A stretch of 56,416 nt of DNA from an uncultured Eubacteriales bacterium (lineage in GTDB: Bacteria; Bacillota; Clostridia; Peptostreptococcales; Anaerovoracaceae), in the NCBI GenBank assembly GCA_900320285.1, contig ONRQ01000009.1:1-56416 (forward strand). The letters are read 5' to 3'. A program made the translations under genes and the position numbers. The notes beneath the pieces were generated by a model. It saw nothing but the letters and a program-made list of their open reading frames with translations, was not told the origin of the DNA and did not search any database. Below are positions 51,789-56,416 of this stretch, piece after piece. Numbering within the stretch: the stretch's first letter is position 1; each line of letters starts with the position of its first letter.

Positions 51789-53036
51789 TCAGTATAGTGA
51801 GAACGGATTGATGTGTTCTCCATTCTGGAAGACCGTGAAGTGCAGGTGAGGTCCTGTCGAAGCACCTGTGCTTCCGATATACCCCAGCACACTTCCCTTT
51901 GTGACATACTGTCCTGCTTTACAATTATAACCGCTAAGGTGTCCGTAGAGAACACTATATCCGTTTCCGACAGCATATTGTATGCAGTTTCCGTATCCGC
52001 CATACCACGATGCTCTCGTAACATAACCGTCAGCGATAGCATATACAGGTGCTCCCCTTGTGCCGCTTGTCAGTACGATATCCAGACCATTATGGAATTC
52101 CTTGCCATGGAACGGACATCTTCTCCATCCGTATTTGTCGGACAGTTCCCAGTTGGAAGCTGTAGGCCACGCGTATTCTCCCGGAGCCAGGTCTATCTGA
52201 CCGCCGGCATCTACGATCATTTGCTCAGCCTCAAGCTGCTTCTTAAGAGCATCGGCAGCCATCTCAGCTGCTTCTGCTTCTTTCTGGGCCTGCAGAGCAT
52301 GCAGTTCGTCTGCTTCCTTCTGATACTTCTTCCTGAGTTCGTCTGTTTCTACTTCCTTGGCCTCAAGTCCTATCTGCTGATCAACAAGCACTGCCTGCTC
52401 ATTCTCGAGCGCCGCCTGCTGATCCTCCAGCACTGCCTGCTCAGCCTCAAGCTCTTTCTTGAACTCCTCGAGCACCTCGTAATCTTTCTGCAGCTTCTTC
52501 AGTATCTTTTCATCGTTATCAAGGATCCTGTGAACGACTCCGACATTTGCCATGAGATCCTCTATATTCTCAGAATTGAGAATAACATCGATCATTCCGG
52601 CATTTCCGCTCTTGTACATGGCAACCAGCCTCTTGTTGAGAGCGGTGTTCTGCTCCTCGATCTCCTTTTCCTTAGCTTTCATCTCGGCTTTTTTTGCCTC
52701 GATTTCCGCTTTCTTGGCTTCTATTTCAGATATTTTGTTCTCAATCTCAGCTTCCGTATTTGAGATCTCGACTTTTTTATTCTCTATATCATCTGCCAGC
52801 TGCTCAAGCTGTTTCTCAGCTTCCTCGAAATTAGCTACAGCTTCTGCTGCCTTTTTCGCAGTCTCCTTAGCCTCTTTGCGCTTTGCCTCAGTCGCTTCCT
52901 TAGCTGCTTTTGCCTCCTCCTGAGCCTTGTCATATTCTTCCTGGCTGACCGCAAAAGATGACACGAAGTTAGCCAAAAGCAGAGTCATGATCAGCATAAG
53001 CACGATTAAAATGTTTCGTTTCTTTTTACTTTTCAT
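51789..53036 (-). CDS. Murein hydrolase activator/endopeptidase with coiled coil and M23 domain
   Basis: 415 residues. Signal sequence at the N-terminus (ILIVLMLIMTLLLANFVSSFA). A long coiled coil (about 30-270, with repeated EIEAKKAEIEAKKAEMKAK) is followed by a LytM/M23 domain (about 300-415). Zn ligands are visible: His and Asp in FHNGLDI (about 313) and HLHF (about 395). This is the EnvC/PcsB/CwlO-like architecture that FtsEX gates in other bacteria. All catalytic residues seem present, so it may be an active D,L- or D,D-endopeptidase, not merely an activator. It directly follows ftsX (16-bp gap), which supports the FtsEX connection. Confidence 0.9.
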   Translation of the reverse strand: MKSKKKRNILIVLMLIMTLLLANFVSSFAVSQEEYDKAQEEAKAAKEATEAKRKEAKETAKKAAEAVANFEEAEKQLEQLADDIENKKVEISNTEAEIENKISEIEAKKAEIEAKKAEMKAKEKEIEEQNTALNKRLVAMYKSGNAGMIDVILNSENIEDLMANVGVVHRILDNDEKILKKLQKDYEVLEEFKKELEAEQAVLEDQQAALENEQAVLVDQQIGLEAKEVETDELRKKYQKEADELHALQAQKEAEAAEMAADALKKQLEAEQMIVDAGGQIDLAPGEYAWPTASNWELSDKYGWRRCPFHGKEFHNGLDIVLTSGTRGAPVYAIADGYVTRASWYGGYGNCIQYAVGNGYSVLYGHLSGYNCKAGQYVTKGSVLGYIGSTGASTGPHLHFTVFQNGEHINPFSLY

Positions 53037-53052
53037 CTGCTCACGACCTGTT

Positions 53053-53943
53053 CTATACGTTGAGGAATCTTCTGATGGATATTGAGCTTCCGATCACACC
53101 TATGCCTATACCGAGGCAAAGGAACATGCCCAGCAATATATTTGTGAGCTGATCTGCAGGAACGACTGTTACTGAAAGTATCCTTGTTATGTCAGACCCG
53201 ATAATACCGGTTATCTTTGTGTAAATGAGATAAGTGAGGCCTGTCGCGAAGACCGATGCCAGCACTCCCACAAAGATGCCGCCCCATATGAAAGGAGCTT
53301 TTACGAACCAGTTGGTCGCACCAAGGTATTTCATGATACCGATCTCTTTTTCCCTGTTGAACACCGTAAGTTTGATGGTGTTGGCAACTATGATGATCGA
53401 TACTATTACAAGGAATCCCATGGCTACAAGGGATCCCACCTCTATAAAGTGAGATATCTGCGCAAGTTTCTCGATGGTATCACGGTAATAAACGACGTCT
53501 TCTACGCCCTCTATTTTCGGAGCCGAAGCCGCGACACTGTTTGCGGCATCCTTATCCGAGACATAGACCACATATGAGTCAGGAAGCGGATTCTCCGGGA
53601 GATTCTCCAGCAGGTAACCGTTATCGCCCCATTTTTTCTTCAGTGCTTCCATCGCATCTGCTTTAGTGACGAATTCTGTCCTGTCCACTCCGTCGGTCTT
53701 CTCGAGTGCTGTTCCTACAGCTTTCGTAACTTCTTCACTGCTGCCGTCCTTGATATAGATCTGGACCACATTTACGTCTTTTTCGATTGACTTGGCAAAC
53801 ATATTGACATTTACAAATGCCACAAAGAACAAGCCAAGTATTAGCATCATTGCAGTGATGGCAAGTACCGATGTGAAATACATTGCCTTATTACGTCCCA
53901 TCTGGGAAACAGCCTGTTTGAGGTTATATCCTACTCTACTCAT
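53053..53943 (-). CDS. ftsX: Cell division protein FtsX
   Basis: 296 residues from MSRVGYN. Topology: cytoplasmic N-terminus, first helix (YFTSVLAITAMMLILGLFFVAF), an extracytoplasmic loop of about 110 residues, then three helices (VGSLVAMGFLVIVSIIIVA; FIWGGIFVGVLASVFA; LGMFLCLGIGIGVIG). FtsX transmits ATP hydrolysis by FtsE across the membrane to cell-wall hydrolases. I chose the ATG at 53941-53943 because GGGGAGG ends 6 nt upstream. Overlaps ftsE by 8 bp. Confidence 0.93.
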   Translation of the reverse strand: MSRVGYNLKQAVSQMGRNKAMYFTSVLAITAMMLILGLFFVAFVNVNMFAKSIEKDVNVVQIYIKDGSSEEVTKAVGTALEKTDGVDRTEFVTKADAMEALKKKWGDNGYLLENLPENPLPDSYVVYVSDKDAANSVAASAPKIEGVEDVVYYRDTIEKLAQISHFIEVGSLVAMGFLVIVSIIIVANTIKLTVFNREKEIGIMKYLGATNWFVKAPFIWGGIFVGVLASVFATGLTYLIYTKITGIIGSDITRILSVTVVPADQLTNILLGMFLCLGIGIGVIGSSISIRRFLNV

Positions 53944-54814
53944 AGACATCCTCCCCACCATTCAGATAGGTGTCCACAAGACTGTCATCATATCCGACCG
54001 GGTCAGGCATCGCTATAGTCTTGCCCTTGCTGCTGCCACCACCTCTTCTGATCTGAGCCTGAGCTGCTCTGAGCTCGTTCGGATCAAGGAAAGTTGTGAA
54101 CCCCGGAACATATATATCGTCCTCTTCTTCAGTCTGTTTTGTAAATCCGTAGCTGCCCTCTTCATCACGGACGATCTTTCCATGATCTATGGCCACTACT
54201 CTCTTGTTCATCTTATCGACGATATCCTTTGCATGAGTAACCATAAGGACGGTAGTTCCTCTTACGTTGATCTGTTCGAGAAGTCTCATTATATCCATCG
54301 CAGTGATAGGATCGAGGTTTCCGGTAGGCTCATCGCATATGAGCACTCTCGGTTTATTAACGAGCGCTCTTGCTATACCTACTCTCTGCTGCTCTCCTGC
54401 AGAAAGCTCGTCAGGATACCTGTTGGCCTTGTCAGCTATGTCTACAAGTTCGAGTACATAAGGCACTCTTTCCTTAATTTCCTTTCTGCTCTTATGAAGG
54501 ACTTCCATAGCGAAAGCCACGTTCTCATATACCGTCTTCTTCTCGAGGAGTCTGAAGTCCTGAAATACCATGCCGATCTTCTGTCTGATCTTCGGTACTT
54601 CACGCTTCTTTATCTTGGTTATGTCCTTGCCGGCCAGAATTATTCTGCCGCTGTCAGGCTCTATTTCCTTGAGAATGAGTTTGATAAACGTTGTCTTGCC
54701 GGCACCGCTTGGTCCCACAAGAAAAACAAAGTCGCCACTGTTAATATGCACACTTGCATTTATCAGGCCGACATTGTTTCCGTACTTTTTTGTTACGTTA
54801 TTGAATACTATCAT
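53936..54814 (-). CDS. ftsE: Cell division ATP-binding protein FtsE, with C-terminal extension
   Basis: 292 residues. The ATPase core has Walker A GPSGAGKTT, LSAGEQQRVGIARA, Walker B VLICDEPTGNLDP and switch MVTHAKD. It ends near residue 225, where ordinary FtsE stops. About 65 more residues follow (EEEDDIYVPGFTTFLDP, then a Gly/Ser/Lys stretch and an acidic end), which is unusual. It partners with FtsX to gate the M23 protein encoded next. Ribosome site is weak (AGG close to the ATG). First gene of the ten-gene train. Confidence 0.93.
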   Translation of the reverse strand: MIVFNNVTKKYGNNVGLINASVHINSGDFVFLVGPSGAGKTTFIKLILKEIEPDSGRIILAGKDITKIKKREVPKIRQKIGMVFQDFRLLEKKTVYENVAFAMEVLHKSRKEIKERVPYVLELVDIADKANRYPDELSAGEQQRVGIARALVNKPRVLICDEPTGNLDPITAMDIMRLLEQINVRGTTVLMVTHAKDIVDKMNKRVVAIDHGKIVRDEEGSYGFTKQTEEEDDIYVPGFTTFLDPNELRAAQAQIRRGGGSSKGKTIAMPDPVGYDDSLVDTYLNGGEDVYE

Positions 54815-54873
54815 GCCTAAAGTTTCCGATCCCGCTGTAAATACAGCTATTTATCGCAGATAAATACGGGATT

Positions 54874-54900
54874 ATTATACATTCAGGCACATGGCTATAA
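54874..54900 (-). promoter_or_regulatory. Possible ftsE operon promoter
   Basis: A perfect -10 TATAAT (complement of 54874-54879) with TTATAG 15 bp upstream. An inverted repeat ATTTATC-GCA-GATAAAT (54849-54865) lies in the leader. No T-run terminator was seen after the malic enzyme gene, so read-through is also possible. Confidence 0.4.
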
Positions 54901-54919
54901 TCTCAAACTTAATGAACTT

Positions 54920-56095
54920 TCATTTTCGGGCAACCCCTGTTTCCCTTGCCGCTTCAGCTACAGCAGCTGCTACTGCAGGACCCACTCTTCTGTCGAAAGC
55001 TTTCGGTATTATGTAGTCCGCAGACAGTTCATCATCAGATACCAGACCGGCGAGCGCTTCTGCTGCGGCAAGCTTCATTTCTTCATTTATGGTCTTTGCC
55101 CTGCAGTCGAACGCGCCGCGGAATATTCCCGGAAAAGCAAGAACATTATTGATCTGATTAGGATAGTCGGATCTTCCGCTGGATATAACAGCAGCGCCCC
55201 CGGCCTTTGCTTCATCAGGGAAAATCTCAGGTACCGGATTGGCACAGGCAAATATGACAGGATCCGTATTCATTGTCCTTACCATCTCAGATGTCACCAG
55301 CCGCGGAGCCGATACTCCTATGAACACATCAGCACCGATGAGAGCGTCAGCAAGGGTACCCTTTTTACCCTCCGGATTGGTACATTCCGCCATATCCTTC
55401 AGAACTGAATTCATGCCTTCGGTACGGCCTTTGTATATCAGTCCGCAGATATCTGACATTATTATATTTTTAAAACCATAAGACAGGAGCATTTTTGCTA
55501 TGGAAACCCCTGCGGCCCCTGCTCCTGATATGACCACCTTTACTTCTTCTTTTTTCTTATTAACGACTTTCAGCGCGTTTATCAGTCCTGCAAGAACGAT
55601 CACGGCAGTCCCGTGCTGATCATCGTGAAAGACCGGGATATCGCATTTTTCCTTCAGCCTGCGCTCTATCTCAAAGCATCTCGGAGCGGAAATGTCCTCG
55701 AGATTGATGCCTCCAAATGATCCGGATATCTGATATACAGTCTCTACTATGGTATCCACATCCTGTGATTTTATGCACAGAGGAAACGCATCTACGTCAG
55801 CAAAGGATTTGAAGAGTACGCACTTGCCCTCCATTACAGGCATGCCCGCCTCCGCACCTATATTGCCCAGGCCGAGTACAGCAGAGCCATCTGTTATGAC
55901 CGCGCACATGTTCCACCTTCTTGTCAGCTCATAGCTCTTCGCAGGATCCTTTTGTATTTCAAGGCAGGGCTGCGCAACGCCCGGCGTATATGCCAGTGAA
56001 AGATCGTCCTTATTGTCTACACTAACTCTCGAAACAACTTCTATCTTTCCATTCCATAGTTCATGAAGTCTTTTCGATTCTGCTGCATAATCCAT
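54920..56095 (-). CDS. NAD(P)-dependent malic enzyme (oxaloacetate-decarboxylating)
   Basis: 391 residues, the compact bacterial form without a phosphotransacetylase tail. It converts malate to pyruvate and CO2. N-terminal markers are GKIEVVSRVSV and LAYTPGVAQPCLEI; FHDDQHGTAVIVLAGL carries the metal-binding Asp residues. The Rossmann motif is VVISGAGAAGVSIAKMLL (about residue 190). Start ATG has GGGGAGA upstream. Divergent from a fumarase/tartrate dehydratase subunit gene, which makes a malate/fumarate node with pckA elsewhere in the window. Confidence 0.94.
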   Translation of the reverse strand: MDYAAESKRLHELWNGKIEVVSRVSVDNKDDLSLAYTPGVAQPCLEIQKDPAKSYELTRRWNMCAVITDGSAVLGLGNIGAEAGMPVMEGKCVLFKSFADVDAFPLCIKSQDVDTIVETVYQISGSFGGINLEDISAPRCFEIERRLKEKCDIPVFHDDQHGTAVIVLAGLINALKVVNKKKEEVKVVISGAGAAGVSIAKMLLSYGFKNIIMSDICGLIYKGRTEGMNSVLKDMAECTNPEGKKGTLADALIGADVFIGVSAPRLVTSEMVRTMNTDPVIFACANPVPEIFPDEAKAGGAAVISSGRSDYPNQINNVLAFPGIFRGAFDCRAKTINEEMKLAAAEALAGLVSDDELSADYIIPKAFDRRVGPAVAAAVAEAARETGVARK

Positions 56096-56132
56096 AGTCT
56101 ATTCTCCCCTTTGTACAACTTGAATATGTTTG

Positions 56133-56161
56133 ACTCTAACATTGTTTGGCGCTTTGTTCAA
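56133..56161 (-). promoter_or_regulatory. Possible malic enzyme promoter
   Basis: Minus strand TTGAAC (complement of 56156-56161), 17 bp, TAGAGT (complement of 56133-56138). Both boxes match consensus at four of six positions. Confidence 0.4.
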
Positions 56162-56183
56162 CAATTATGCGACTTTTACCCGC

Positions 56184-56212
56184 TTGATAACAGCGTCACG
56201 ATGTAATAGACT
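56184..56212 (+). promoter_or_regulatory. Probable promoter of the tartrate dehydratase/fumarase gene
   Basis: TTGATA at 56184-56189 and TAGACT at 56207-56212 with 17-bp spacing, about 20 bp upstream of the ATG with AGGAGG in between. Confidence 0.5.
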
Positions 56213-56233
56213 TTAGCGGAACAGGAGGTGCAT

Positions 56234-56416
56234 ATGACCCTTAAAGAACAAGTCGATAAAATGACTGACATACTGGCTTCTTTCATTGGATATACGGCAG
56301 TACATCTTCCTGATGATGTCGTCTCGAAGCTCAGTGAGCTCAGAGATGCCGAGGAAGATCCTGCAGTATTGAGCATCTATGACATGATGTTTGAGAACAT
56401 GCGTCTCGCATCGAAA
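56234..56416 (+). CDS. L(+)-tartrate dehydratase / class I fumarase alpha subunit, N-terminal fragment
   Basis: 61 codons before the right edge. The product begins MTLKEQVDKMTDILASFIGY and continues LPDDVVSKLSELRDAEEDP and MFENMRLASK, the opening pattern of TtdA/FumA-type alpha subunits. These oxygen-sensitive 4Fe-4S enzymes interconvert fumarate and malate, or dehydrate tartrate. Start is backed by AGGAGG at 56223-56228. In anaerobic Clostridia the two-subunit version most often serves as fumarase; the malic enzyme gene beside it favours that reading. The cluster Cys residues are outside the window. Confidence 0.85.
   Translation, partial: MTLKEQVDKMTDILASFIGYTAVHLPDDVVSKLSELRDAEEDPAVLSIYDMMFENMRLASK

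Overview
The window reads as chromosome of an anaerobic, fermentative, Gram-positive Clostridia-type bacterium of roughly mid-40s to 50% GC. Pointers are an ATP-type PEP carboxykinase, a phosphotransbutyrylase, a monomeric [FeFe] hydrogenase with group-B motifs, a split transketolase, class I fumarase/tartrate-dehydratase and malic enzyme genes, strong GGAGG ribosome binding sites and an LPxTG-like sortase substrate. I suspect a member of the Peptostreptococcales/Anaerovoracaceae (old 'Family XIII') group, but that is inference.

Layout. 1-7.1 kb: central metabolism (serC start, pckA, serA, a GH2 glycosidase with an unusual four-palindrome control region, a ptb-like gene, a nitroreductase-like gene). 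7.2-22.6 kb: a cell-surface block, all on the minus strand: a 2121-residue sortase-anchored adhesin, and an operon of two FtsX-type ABC transporters, a secreted/anchored protein and a LacZ-type beta-galactosidase. 22.7-27 kb: transaldolase, split transketolase and [FeFe] hydrogenase. 27.2-33.7 kb: a two-gene ThrE-type exporter, a triple-domain MocR regulator fused to a class IV aminotransferase, a divergent ECF transporter S component, and a membrane glycerophosphodiesterase.

33.8-44.7 kb: an integrated mobilizable element of about 10.9 kb. It sits in the 3' end of a tRNA-Ser(CGA) gene, and a 23-bp copy of that tRNA end marks the far border. It carries a tyrosine integrase next to the tRNA, a RepA-like AAA ATPase, a sigma-region-4-like protein, a MobV-type relaxase with an oriT-like hairpin just upstream, and AT-rich cargo: a 1298-residue BspA-like leucine-rich-repeat surface protein and a protein with a HEPN-type RNxxxH motif. 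No type IV secretion genes are present, so it would depend on a helper (an IME rather than an ICE).

44.8-54.9 kb: one long minus-strand gene train, ftsE-ftsX-M23 peptidase-recJ-ctpA-PPTase-recX-tcdA-phosphoesterase-dac, which couples division-site cell-wall hydrolysis to general housekeeping. 54.9-56.4 kb: malic enzyme and the start of a divergent fumarase/tartrate dehydratase alpha-subunit gene. The observations most worth following are the IME with its arm-site and hairpin structure, the regulator/aminotransferase fusion whose first aminotransferase domain has lost its PLP lysine, and the evenly phased palindrome array upstream of the GH2 gene.
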